12,617 nucleotides of DNA from JBHHXR01 sp046757205 (GCA_046757205.1 JBHHXR010000091.1:1-12617), one strand, 5' to 3'. Counted from the stretch's first letter, positions 1 to 6,386 are shown. Numbers and translations are program-made. Notes: generated by a model from the letters alone, not told the origin.

Positions 1-150
1 GCGCGGCGTCACCCGCTCGGCCAGGAAGAGGACGGCCAGCGGCAGCACGAACAGATGAGCATCATCGCCGGCATGCTGAGCGATGAGGACATCGAGAACC
101 TGGCGGACTGGTATTCGGCCATCAAGGTGACCATCGAGGTGCCGGAATAG
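1..150 (+). CDS. Cytochrome c, class I (C-terminal fragment)
   Basis: Only the last 49 codons are in the window; the gene enters from the left edge in frame 1 and stops at TAG 148-150. The heme-binding CxxCH motif would lie outside, so the call rests on the C-terminal helix. The segment LSDEDIENLADWYSAI is characteristic of small class I c-type cytochromes (c4/c553-like), where this helix packs against the heme. A Met about eight residues before it (fragment residue 19, in HEQMS) is the likely axial heme ligand. The protein would act in the periplasm as an electron carrier. A molybdopterin oxidoreductase gene lies 141 bp downstream on the same strand and could be its partner, but hairpins between the two may end the cytochrome transcript. 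Family assignment is fairly secure; the exact subtype cannot be seen. Confidence 0.75.
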   Translation, partial: ARRHPLGQEEDGQRQHEQMSIIAGMLSDEDIENLADWYSAIKVTIEVPE

Positions 151-193
151 GAGTGTGCCGGTCCGGCCCGGAAAGAGCCGCCCGATGCGATAA

Positions 194-230
194 CCAAGCG
201 CCGCAACCGCTTGGCGGTTAAGGTTCTTTT
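194..230 (+). terminator. Hairpin(s) plus T-rich tract after the cytochrome c gene
   Basis: Two overlapping, mutually exclusive stems are present. CCAAGCG (194-200) pairs with CGCTTGG (208-214) around a 7-nt loop. AACCGC (205-210) pairs with GCGGTT (214-219) around TTG. The second stem is followed by AAGGTTCTTTTC, giving a modest Rho-independent terminator for the cytochrome gene. The alternative pairing also looks like an attenuator. Confidence 0.45.
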
Positions 231-291
231 CACGAAGGCGCCGGTGTAGTATTGATGCCGGTGTTACAAGTGTATCCGAAGGTATCGGAGC

Positions 292-2487
292 GTGCGGCAA
301 TCGGCACCTGACTCCACGATGAAAATGCAAGGCAACGTTGCCCAAGAGACGGGCACGGTCCAGAGCGTCTGCGGCATCTGCCCGGCTGGCTGCGGGGTCA
401 ACGTCCATCTTCGCGACGGGCGCATCGAACGCCTGACGCCGATAAAGGACCATCCGCTGGGCATCGTCTGCCCGCGCGGCGGGCGTGCGGCGGAGATCGT
501 GCACTCCGACGACCGCCTGTTGTATCCGCAGCGGCGGGTCGGCGGCCGCCTGCAACGCATCGGATGGGACGAAGCCTTTGAAATCTGGGTCGGTGCTCTG
601 AGGAAAGTCGCCGAGGCGCACGGGCCGGAAGCGGTCTGCCACTACACCGGGCGCGGCAATTTCGAATTCGGGCTGAACGAGCTTTTCGCACCGGGCGGGA
701 CCTCGGAATCGTCGGCCAACGCCGTCCTTTTCCCGTTCGGGTCGCCGAATGTCACCGGCGTGGGGTCGCTGTGCTATGCGGCCCAGGGCATGATCGCGCC
801 GCAGGCGACCTTTGGCCGCCACATGCGCGGCATGCATGAGGACCTGGAACACGCCGACCTGATCCTTGTCTGGGGCGCCAACCCGGCCACGGATTCGCCG
901 CCGATCAACTTGCGGCGCGTCAAGAACGCCGGACGCCGCGGCGCCCGGGTGATCGTCATCGATCACCGGCGAAGCGAAACGGTGCGCGCTACCGGCGCAG
1001 AATGGATCGGCATCCGCCCCGGCACGGATGGCGCTCTGGCGCTGGGTGCGCTCAACGTGCTGATCGGCGACAAGCTTTACGACCGGGACTTCGCGGAAAA
1101 CTGGACACACGGGTTCAGCGAACTGCGCAAGTATGTTCGGAAATTCTCGCCGGAGCGGGTGGCCGCGATCACCGGTGTTCCGGCCCCGCGCATCCGCGAC
1201 CTCGCCCGCGCCGTCGGCGCTGCCAGGGGGTGTTCGATCCTCATGTATACCGGGCTGGAATATTCCAACAGCGGGGTTCAGGCGATCCGCGCCGTCTGGG
1301 TATTGCAGGCACTGGCCGGGCATCTCGACGTGCCGGGCGGCAAGCAGTTCAGGATGAACGATCGCCTGACGTTGGAGCGGCTGGTCACCGACCCGCCGGC
1401 GAACCGCCGCAGGCCGATCGGGGCCGACGAGTATCCGCTGTATTACCAGGCACGGAAGGAAGCTCATGCCTCGCTCCTGCCGAGAGCGATCCTGGAGGAC
1501 CGGCCGTACCCGGTTCGCGCGATGATAATCAGCGGGGCCTCGATCATAACTTCGTGGCCAAACCCGGCGCGCTGGCGCAAGGCGCTTGCGGCTCTCGATT
1601 TTCTTGTCGTTGTCGACCGGTTCCCGACCGCGGATGCGCAGTATGCCGATCTGATCCTGCCTGCCACGACGATGTTCGAAAACGAATCCTACGCCGTGCA
1701 CGACGGCTTTGTTCAGCTCCGCTCGCGCGTTGTGCCGCCGCTGGGCGAGGCGCGCAACGATTACCTGATCTTCGCCGAACTGGCGGGCCGGCTGGGGTTC
1801 GGCGATCGGTGGCCGAAGACCGAAGAGTCCAAGATCGCCTGGGCGCTTCGGCGGAGCGGAATCCTGCTCGACGATCTGCGGCGCCACCCGTGCGGCGTCG
1901 AGTTCCCGGTGCCGAAGATGCAGTACCGGAAATACCGGTCCGGCCAGATCCGGCCTGACGGAAGGCCGGGATTCGCCACCCCGACCGGAAAATTCGAGAT
2001 CGCGTCGGAATGGTTTCGCGAATACGGCTACGAGCCGCTGCCGGTCTATACCGAGCCGACCGAGGGGCCGCTGGCCAGCCCGGAGCTGGCGAAACGCTAT
2101 CCGCTGGTGTTCAATTCCGGGGCCCGGACCCAGTTCGCCTTTCGCTCGCAGCATCACAACATGCCGTCGCTCGTCATGCGGGAACCGAAACCGCAGGTTC
2201 ACATTCACCCCGGCGACGCGGCACGGCGCGGCATTGCCGACGGCGACGCCGTTGACGTAGTCTCGCCGCGCGGCCACGTGCGGTTCTGGGCGCACGTTAC
2301 CGACGACATCGTGCCGGGCGCGGTCGAGGTCAATATGGGCGGCGGCGGCGCGGTCGGCCCCCGGGATTGGCGGAATTCCAACGTGAACGAGCTGACGGAC
2401 GAGAATAACCGCGATCCGATTTCGGGGTTTCCGGTCTTCAAGGCGCTGCTTTGCGACGTCGAAAAGGTGCCGCGGGGCAAGCAGTGA
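292..2487 (+). CDS. Molybdopterin-dependent oxidoreductase, DMSO reductase superfamily, Cys-ligated, single [4Fe-4S]
   Basis: This is a 731-residue catalytic subunit of the bis-MGD molybdenum/tungsten enzyme superfamily. The N-terminal Fe-S domain has C27-x2-C30-x3-C34-x25-C60 followed by PRG. The MPT-binding domains follow; the probable metal ligand is Cys161 in GSLCYAAQG, aligned with the Cys/Sec site of formate dehydrogenases, NapA and PsrA/PhsA. VWGANPATDSPP (about 194-205) is the usual MGD-binding loop. The C-terminal molydopterin dinucleotide-binding domain starts near YPLVFNSGARTQF (about 604) and includes RGIADGDAV and a glycine-rich NMGGGGAVG. There is no twin-arginine signal, so it is probably cytoplasmic. 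Start: GTG 292 has GAAGG 9 nt upstream; ATG 319 is in frame but lacks a ribosome-binding site. No Fe-S or membrane-anchor subunit gene is adjacent. The substrate cannot be told from sequence; thiosulfate/polysulfide reductase-like or formate dehydrogenase-like relatives are possible. Confidence 0.9.
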   Translation: MRQSAPDSTMKMQGNVAQETGTVQSVCGICPAGCGVNVHLRDGRIERLTPIKDHPLGIVCPRGGRAAEIVHSDDRLLYPQRRVGGRLQRIGWDEAFEIWVGALRKVAEAHGPEAVCHYTGRGNFEFGLNELFAPGGTSESSANAVLFPFGSPNVTGVGSLCYAAQGMIAPQATFGRHMRGMHEDLEHADLILVWGANPATDSPPINLRRVKNAGRRGARVIVIDHRRSETVRATGAEWIGIRPGTDGALALGALNVLIGDKLYDRDFAENWTHGFSELRKYVRKFSPERVAAITGVPAPRIRDLARAVGAARGCSILMYTGLEYSNSGVQAIRAVWVLQALAGHLDVPGGKQFRMNDRLTLERLVTDPPANRRRPIGADEYPLYYQARKEAHASLLPRAILEDRPYPVRAMIISGASIITSWPNPARWRKALAALDFLVVVDRFPTADAQYADLILPATTMFENESYAVHDGFVQLRSRVVPPLGEARNDYLIFAELAGRLGFGDRWPKTEESKIAWALRRSGILLDDLRRHPCGVEFPVPKMQYRKYRSGQIRPDGRPGFATPTGKFEIASEWFREYGYEPLPVYTEPTEGPLASPELAKRYPLVFNSGARTQFAFRSQHHNMPSLVMREPKPQVHIHPGDAARRGIADGDAVDVVSPRGHVRFWAHVTDDIVPGAVEVNMGGGGAVGPRDWRNSNVNELTDENNRDPISGFPVFKALLCDVEKVPRGKQ

Positions 2488-2496
2488 CGGCCGGCG

Positions 2497-2832
2497 TCAG
2501 GCACCTTCGTCTTCGTCGATCAACCGTTCCAGCCTTTGCCAGTCGTCCTCGGCGACGTGCCCGAAGGTTTCCATCCATCGCGCGGCGGCCCGAAGGCTTT
2601 CGATTTCGAGCCGGCACCAGCGTTCGCGGCCACGGCGTGTCTGCGTCACCAGACCGGCGCGGGTGAGGATGGCGATATGCTTGGAAACCGCCGGCAGCGA
2701 CATGTCGAACGGCCGGGCAAGCTCGGTCACCGTCAGGTCGCCTTCCAGTAGGCGCGCGACGATGGCGCGCCGTGTCGGGTCGGCGAGGGCGGCGAAGGTC
2801 CGGTCCAGCGAGGCGTCGGCTTCGGCGGTCAT
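2497..2832 (-). CDS. ArsR-family winged-helix transcriptional regulator
   Basis: This is a 111-residue repressor with a typical ArsR/SmtB winged helix-turn-helix. LADPTRRAIVARLL (about 16-29) is the signature first helix, LTVTELARPFDMSLPAVSKHI (about 33-53) holds the recognition helix, and RRGRERWCRLE is the wing. It lacks the ELCVCDL metal-binding Cys pair, so it is not an arsenic or zinc sensor of that type. It resembles the subgroup often encoded beside SRPBCC/AHSA1-domain proteins, but no such gene is in the window. It starts at ATG 2830-2832, and no nearby Shine-Dalgarno sequence is seen. A sigma70-like promoter ends about 6 nt before the ATG, which suggests a leaderless transcript. It ends 9 bp from the molybdoenzyme stop and converges with it. 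Autoregulation through the overlapping palindrome is inferred. Confidence 0.9.
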   Translation of the reverse strand: MTAEADASLDRTFAALADPTRRAIVARLLEGDLTVTELARPFDMSLPAVSKHIAILTRAGLVTQTRRGRERWCRLEIESLRAAARWMETFGHVAEDDWQRLERLIDEDEGA

Positions 2833-2838
2833 GGCGCC

Positions 2839-2867
2839 ACTTATCGCCTCGCCGCGTGAATCGTCAA
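2839..2867 (-). promoter_or_regulatory. Predicted promoter of the arsR-family gene
   Basis: Read on the minus strand: -35 TTGACG (2862-2867), a 17-nt spacer, then -10 ATAAGT (2839-2844). The predicted transcription start falls on or very near the A of the ATG (2832). The -35 overlaps the 12-bp palindrome at 2866-2877. Confidence 0.45.
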
Positions 2868-2877
2868 CCGATCGGTT
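2866..2877. promoter_or_regulatory. Perfect palindrome, likely ArsR-family operator
   Basis: AACCGATCGGTT is a perfect 12-bp inverted repeat 33 bp upstream of the arsR-family start codon, overlapping its predicted -35. Operators of this regulator family are short inverted repeats of this size, so it is the natural autoregulatory site. Confidence 0.55.
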
Positions 2878-2962
2878 AAATGAGAATATTGCGCCGCGCG
2901 GTGAGCCGGCCGGCTCTCCCCGCCGGTGCGCTGATGCGACGCTGTCAATAAAATATGTTAAA

Positions 2963-2975
2963 TATCAATATGTTA
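2963..2975 (+). promoter_or_regulatory. Putative IHF binding site upstream of the atp operon
   Basis: TATCAATATGTTA matches the IHF consensus WATCAANNNNTTR at every specified position. It sits in an AT-rich island (about 2946-2976) in otherwise GC-rich DNA, roughly 30 bp upstream of the TTGACA of the atp promoter. ATATGTTA occurs twice here (2953-2960 and 2968-2975). IHF could bend the DNA for atp or for the divergent arsR-family gene. Confidence 0.4.
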
Positions 2976-3003
2976 CCCAGACAAGATTTCAAGGCTGGAA
3001 AGG

Positions 3004-3032
3004 TTGACAGGACCCGTCACCGCACCTAGTGT
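3004..3032 (+). promoter_or_regulatory. Predicted promoter of the atpIBEF'F operon
   Basis: A perfect -35 TTGACA lies at 3004-3009. With a 17-nt spacer the -10 would be TAGTGT (3027-3032), a weak match; CCTAGT at 3025-3030 is an alternative with a 15-nt spacer. The element precedes the atpI GTG by about 60 bp and is the only good candidate in the gap. Confidence 0.5.
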
Positions 3033-3091
3033 CCGCCGGAATTCGACGGGCGGCAAATCTGGCCGGACATGCGCGAACAGGTGGGGCTGAA

Positions 3092-3478
3092 GTGACCGAA
3101 ACACCTGATCCCGACAGGCTGAAAAAGCTGGAGGAGCGTATCCGGAAGGCGCAGAAAGCGCAGGGGCCGGAGCCTCCCGTCGAAAACGTCGTCACCAACG
3201 CCGCGATGGCGTGGCGGATGGTGGTGGAGCTGGTGGTCGGCGTGGCCATCGGCTTTGGCATCGGATACGGGCTCGACAGCCTGTTCGGCACAATGCCGGT
3301 CTTTCTGGTGCTGTTCATATTGGCGGGTTTCGCTGCCGGGGTCCGCACCATGTTGCGATCGGTGCAGGAAATCCAGCGGGAGAACGCCAAGCGGACCGGC
3401 GGTCCGGCGGCAGGGGACAATGGCCCGCAAGGGGCCAAGAAGAGCGAGGGCAATCGTGGCGGCGACGGAAACGGCTGA
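3092..3478 (+). CDS. atpI: F0F1 ATP synthase protein I (AtpI-family assembly factor)
   Basis: This is a 128-residue AtpI/AtpZ-type protein, first gene of the F0 operon. A charged N-terminal helix (DRLKKLEERIRKAQKAQ, about 8-24) is followed by two hydrophobic helices: MVVELVVGVAIGFGIGYGL (about 47-65) and a second starting MPVFLVLFILAGFAAG (about 73-88). The tail is polar and Gly/Lys-rich. Family members help assemble the c-ring and are linked to magnesium transport; they are not part of the finished enzyme. Start: GTG 3092 is preceded by AGGTGGGG at 3079-3086. An in-frame GTG at 3029 would add 21 residues, but it overlaps the predicted -10 element and lacks the usual family N-terminus. The 3' end overlaps atpB by 23 bp if atpB starts at 3456. 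Confidence 0.88.
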   Translation: MTETPDPDRLKKLEERIRKAQKAQGPEPPVENVVTNAAMAWRMVVELVVGVAIGFGIGYGLDSLFGTMPVFLVLFILAGFAAGVRTMLRSVQEIQRENAKRTGGPAAGDNGPQGAKKSEGNRGGDGNG

Positions 3479-4226
3479 ACACGTGGCGGAAGGCGGCGGC
3501 TTCAATATTCACCCGATGGACCAGTTCGTCATCGGCAAGCTTTTCGGACACGGCGATCTGCATTTCTATTCGATAACCAACCAGACTTTGTGGCTGGCGG
3601 TGGGAATACTGGCCATATCGGCACTTTTCATCTGGGGCGTGCGGGGCCGGGCGCTGGTGCCGACGCGGGCGCAGTCGGTCGCCGAGGTGATTTACGGCTT
3701 CGTGCGCAAGATGGTCGAGGACGTCAACGGCAAGGAAGGCCTGAAGTACTTCCCCTGGGTGATGACCATATTCGTCTTCATCCTGTTCTCCAACGCGCTC
3801 GGGCTGCTGCCCTACAGTTTCACGACGACTTCGCATTTCGCCCTGACCGGAACCCTGGCGCTGGCGATCTTCGTGTCGGTGACGGTGATCGGTCTGGTCC
3901 GCAACGGGGTCGGTTTTCTGAAGGTGTTCTGGATCACCAGCGCGCCTCTGGCTCTCCGACCCTTTCTGCTGCTGGTCGAAGTTATCTCGTACTTTCTGCG
4001 CCCGGTCAGCCACTGTGTCCGGCTTTCGGGCAACATGATGGCCGGGCACTCGGTCATCAAGGTGTTCGCCGGTTTTGCCGGGGCGCTGGGCGTTGGCGCG
4101 GTTGCGCCGATCTTCGCCATCGTCGCCGTTTACGGCCTGGAAATGCTCGTCGCGGTGATCCAGGCTTATATTTTCGCAATCCTGACCTGCGTCTATCTGA
4201 ACGACGCCCTGCATCCGGGGCACTGA
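3456..4226 (+). CDS. atpB: F0F1 ATP synthase subunit a
   Basis: Subunit a is the stator half of the proton channel in the inner membrane. The 256-residue protein has five to six hydrophobic helices and the conserved start FNIHPMDQFVIGKLF. The essential Arg is R189 in RPVSHCVRLSGNMMAGH; it faces the c-ring Glu. KVFAGF and the C-terminal helix VYGLEMLVAVIQAYIFAIL are also diagnostic. Start: GTG 3456 has GAGGG 5 nt upstream (3446-3450) and overlaps the end of atpI, typical of translational coupling. ATG 3420 and GTG 3483 are in-frame alternatives with poorer ribosome-binding sites. Just after R189 a Ser occupies the position that is commonly Phe (RLFGN or RLFAN in relatives). The atpE gene follows after 46 bp. 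Confidence 0.95.
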   Translation: MAATETAEHVAEGGGFNIHPMDQFVIGKLFGHGDLHFYSITNQTLWLAVGILAISALFIWGVRGRALVPTRAQSVAEVIYGFVRKMVEDVNGKEGLKYFPWVMTIFVFILFSNALGLLPYSFTTTSHFALTGTLALAIFVSVTVIGLVRNGVGFLKVFWITSAPLALRPFLLLVEVISYFLRPVSHCVRLSGNMMAGHSVIKVFAGFAGALGVGAVAPIFAIVAVYGLEMLVAVIQAYIFAILTCVYLNDALHPGH

Positions 4227-4272
4227 CGCGGGATCAATCCATCCAGCCATTCCAACCAAAGGAGCATCTATC

Positions 4273-4509
4273 ATGGAAGGCGATATCGAAACCATGGGCC
4301 GTCTTATCGGCGCGGGTCTTGCGTGTACCGGCATGGGCGGCGCCGCCGTCGGTGTGGGCCACGTGGTCGGCAACTATCTGGCCGGCGCGCTGCGCAACCC
4401 GGCCGCGGCAGGCGGCCAGACCGCGACGATGTTCATCGGCATCGCGTTCTCCGAGGCGCTGGGGATCTTCTCGTTCCTCGTCGCGCTTCTGCTGATGTAC
4501 GCCTTCTGA
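4273..4509 (+). CDS. atpE: F0F1 ATP synthase subunit c
   Basis: This is the 78-residue proteolipid that forms the rotating c-ring. It has two transmembrane helices joined by the polar loop ALRNPAAAGGQ (about 39-49). Helix 1 carries the glycine-rich ring-packing motif GMGGAAVGVG (20-29). Helix 2 has the proton-binding carboxylate E61 in FSEALGIF. The sequence shows the H+-type pattern, without the extra Na+-ligand residues I would expect in sodium c-rings. The ATG has a strong ribosome-binding site, AAAGGAG, 8 nt upstream, the best in the operon, in keeping with the need for many c copies per enzyme. Two hairpins lie in the 101-bp gap before the next gene. Confidence 0.97.
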   Translation: MEGDIETMGRLIGAGLACTGMGGAAVGVGHVVGNYLAGALRNPAAAGGQTATMFIGIAFSEALGIFSFLVALLLMYAF

Positions 4510-4531
4510 ACCGGCCACTTGAAGCGGAACG

Positions 4532-4589
4532 GGCAGCCGCGAAGCGGCGGCTGCCGGAACCAGTCTGACGGGCCGCTCACGACGGCCCG
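4532..4589 (+). other. Two tandem intercistronic hairpins between atpE and atpF'
   Basis: Hairpin 1: GGCAGCCGC (4532-4540), loop GAAGCG, GCGGCTGCC (4547-4555), a perfect 9-bp stem. Hairpin 2: CGGGCCG (4569-4575), 7-nt loop, CGGCCCG (4583-4589), a perfect 7-bp stem. No T tract follows either, so full termination is unlikely. mRNA stabilisation, processing or partial attenuation after atpE is more probable. Confidence 0.6.
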
Positions 4590-4610
4590 GCGCCGCTATC
4601 GGAGGATGCC

Positions 4611-5135
4611 ATGGCAACCGAACACGCAGCCGCGGAACATGCCACGGGCATGCCACAGCTCGATTTCTCGACTTACCCGAACCAGATATTCTGGTTCGTG
4701 GTCGCCTTCTTTACGCTCTATTTCATACTGAGCCGTGTGGCGATGCCGCGCATCGCCTCGGTGCTGGAGGATCGCCACAACAAGATCCAGAACGATCTGG
4801 AAAAGGCGGCCGATCTTCGCGCGGCGGCCGAGCGTGCCGACGCGGCCTACCAGCAGGCGCTGGCCGACGCCAAGGCGGAATCGCTGCGTATCGCCGCCGA
4901 GGCGAAGGCAGCGATCCAGAAGGACATAGAAGCGGCCATCGGCAAGGCCGACGCCGAGATCGCCGCGCAGGCGGCGGAGTCGGAGAAACGCATCGCCGAG
5001 GTGCGGGCCAGCGCGCTGAAGAGCATCGAGGAAGTTGCGCGCGATACCGCCGGAGCCATCGTCGCCGCGCTGATGCCGGCGGCGGCCGACGACGCTGCGG
5101 TGTCCAGCGCCGTCGCCGGGCGGCTGAAGGGATAA
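4611..5135 (+). CDS. atpF': F0F1 ATP synthase subunit b'
   Basis: This 174-residue protein is one of two b-type peripheral-stalk subunits; b and b' form a heterodimer in alphaproteobacteria, cyanobacteria and chloroplasts. After a short polar N-terminus, the motif FSTYPNQIFWFVVAFFTLYFIL (about 19-40) is the single transmembrane helix, with the Pro-Asn-Gln-x-Phe-Trp signature of b'. A kink region (MPRIASVLEDRHNKI) leads into a long Ala/Glu/Lys-rich coiled coil (about 55-150). The start has GGAGG 5 nt upstream. The next gene, the b subunit, begins 4 bp after the stop. The gene is also called atpG or atpX in related genomes. Confidence 0.93.
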   Translation: MATEHAAAEHATGMPQLDFSTYPNQIFWFVVAFFTLYFILSRVAMPRIASVLEDRHNKIQNDLEKAADLRAAAERADAAYQQALADAKAESLRIAAEAKAAIQKDIEAAIGKADAEIAAQAAESEKRIAEVRASALKSIEEVARDTAGAIVAALMPAAADDAAVSSAVAGRLKG

Positions 5136-5139
5136 GGCC

Positions 5140-5661
5140 ATGAATTCTGTTTCCATGTTCGCACTGGCGGGTGGCGGCTTCAGTCTCAACAACACCAATG
5201 TCGTCGTCTCCATCGCCTTCATCATCTTTATCGGTGTGCTGATCTATTTCGGCGTGCACAAGAAGGTGTCGCGCCTTCTCGACGACCGGGCAAACAACAT
5301 CCGCAGTGAACTGGACGAGGCGCAGGCGCTTCGCGACGAGGCGCGGGCGCTTCTTGCCAGCTACGAGCGCAAGCAGGGTGAGGTCAACGCGCAGTCTGAA
5401 GCGATCAAGGAACAGGCGCGCAGGGATGCCGAGGCTGCGGCGGAACGGGCGAAGGAAGATCTGAAAGCCTCGATCGCCCGGCGCCTGCAGGCGGCGAAGG
5501 ACCAGAGCGCCTCGGCCGAGGCGATGCGCGAAGTCAAGGATCGCGCCGTGGCCATCGCCGTCGCCGCCGCCGGAGACGTGATACGCGGCGGCATGAGCGA
5601 AAAGGACGCCGCGAACCTGATCGACGGCGCCATAAAGGAAGTCGGGGCAAAACTGCACTGA
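5140..5661 (+). CDS. atpF: F0F1 ATP synthase subunit b
   Basis: This is a 173-residue peripheral-stalk subunit. It has an N-terminal transmembrane helix (NTNVVVSIAFIIFIGVLIYF, about 18-37), then KKVSRLLDDRANNIRSELDEA, the usual join between membrane and stalk, then a long alanine- and charge-rich coiled coil with the DRA-less C-terminal end expected to bind the delta subunit. It pairs with b' from the preceding gene. AAGG overlapping the b' stop (5134-5137) is too near to serve as a ribosome-binding site; GAAGGG (5126-5131) is better placed, so b translation is probably coupled to b'. This is the last gene of the cluster; no F1 gene follows, as usual in alphaproteobacteria. Confidence 0.94.
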   Translation: MNSVSMFALAGGGFSLNNTNVVVSIAFIIFIGVLIYFGVHKKVSRLLDDRANNIRSELDEAQALRDEARALLASYERKQGEVNAQSEAIKEQARRDAEAAAERAKEDLKASIARRLQAAKDQSASAEAMREVKDRAVAIAVAAAGDVIRGGMSEKDAANLIDGAIKEVGAKLH

Positions 5662-5947
5662 CTTCGCACAGGGACGCGATCAGGGAGCGACCGCCGGACC
5701 GCCCCCCCTTGTTGTGCCGGAGACGGCTGCACGGGAATGCGGCGCGGAGGCCTCGGAGCGGAATGTTGCCGATGCGATCGGTGCGGGGACGGGCTACCGG
5801 AAGGAGCCCGGCGGCGTCTTGGCTCGGTGCGGGACCGGAATCGCTGTTTCGGGCCGCGGCTATTGATCCTGACGATGTGTCTGGCAATGCCGGGCCTCTT
5901 TGACTAGAATCACCGCACGGAGAATGCGTGCCCCCCGGAAGCCGTTG
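5662..5947. other. Intergenic stretch after atpF
   Basis: This gap of about 285 bp has no credible gene. A 64-codon Arg-rich frame starting at TTG 5709 has no ribosome-binding site and no domain-like pattern. A small CCGAT-GCG-ATCGG hairpin lies at 5769-5781. No clear terminator for the atp operon is visible. A promoter for the next gene lies near its right end. Confidence 0.5.
5881..5910 (+). promoter_or_regulatory. Predicted promoter of the 118-residue membrane protein gene
   Basis: CTGGCA (5881-5886), an 18-nt spacer and TAGAAT (5905-5910) give a plausible sigma70-type promoter, with transcription starting near 5917 and the start codon at 5948. Confidence 0.4.
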
Positions 5948-6304
5948 ATGCGAAGAACGCTGAGACAGACGATATTCGCCGCCGGTCTGCTGGTCGCCGG
6001 GGTTTACGTTATCTGGATCTTCTACTACCTGGGAGAACTCGCCTACGGCGTGTTTTCGATTCCGATCCTGCCCAACCGGACGGTGGACTTCATTGTCAAG
6101 AACCTCTTGATCTTCGCGATCCTCGGCAGCGTCGACCGGATCGTCGATTTCGGCTTCACCATAAAAAACAAGGTCGTCATGGTGTTGTTCGGCGTGGCGG
6201 CGCTGGCGACGGCGTATTTCCTCGTCTGCTTCTATTTCTACATCTTCGTCCAGGCCATCGCGGCCAGCTACGACTTCGTTCATCTGCTGTTGATCAGCCG
6301 GTAA
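5948..6304 (+). CDS. Small uncharacterised membrane protein
   Basis: I do not recognise this 118-residue protein. It begins with a basic segment (MRRTLRQ) and has three clear hydrophobic helices: about 9-29 (FAAGLLVAGVYVIWIFYYL), about 58-65 within a semi-polar region (NLLIFAILGSVDRIVDFG), and about 79-108 (VVMVLFGVAALATAYFLVCFYFYIFVQ). Aromatic residues are abundant in the last one. The ATG at 5948 is chosen because GGAAG lies 6 nt upstream; ATG 5924 and TTG 5900 are in frame but have poorer ribosome-binding sites or overlap the promoter. It stands alone, transcribed toward another small membrane-protein gene on the opposite strand. No enzymatic motif is visible. Confidence 0.7.
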   Translation: MRRTLRQTIFAAGLLVAGVYVIWIFYYLGELAYGVFSIPILPNRTVDFIVKNLLIFAILGSVDRIVDFGFTIKNKVVMVLFGVAALATAYFLVCFYFYIFVQAIAASYDFVHLLLISR

Positions 6305-6362
6305 TCCGGTGCCTCCGGCATTCGCCGCGCGATGCAGGTTCCGCCGGCATTCGCCCGGCTCG

Positions 6363-6386
6363 CGCCCCGGCGGCGGCGCCGGGGCG
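6363..6386. terminator. Strong GC hairpin after the 118-residue gene
   Basis: CGCCCCGGCG (6363-6372), loop GCGG, CGCCGGGGCG (6377-6386): a perfect 10-bp stem 58 nt past the stop codon. There is no T tract on either side, so it may act as a weak terminator or an mRNA 3'-end stabiliser. Confidence 0.45.

Noticed and set aside
3315..4373. A 352-codon minus-strand frame opposite atpI, atpB and atpE
   Set aside because: The plus strand carries well-known F0 subunits; the antisense product is a low-complexity His/Arg/Asp-rich string.
5709..5903. A 64-codon frame after atpF
   Set aside because: It has a TTG start after a C run, no ribosome-binding site, an Arg-rich random-looking product and no conserved pattern.
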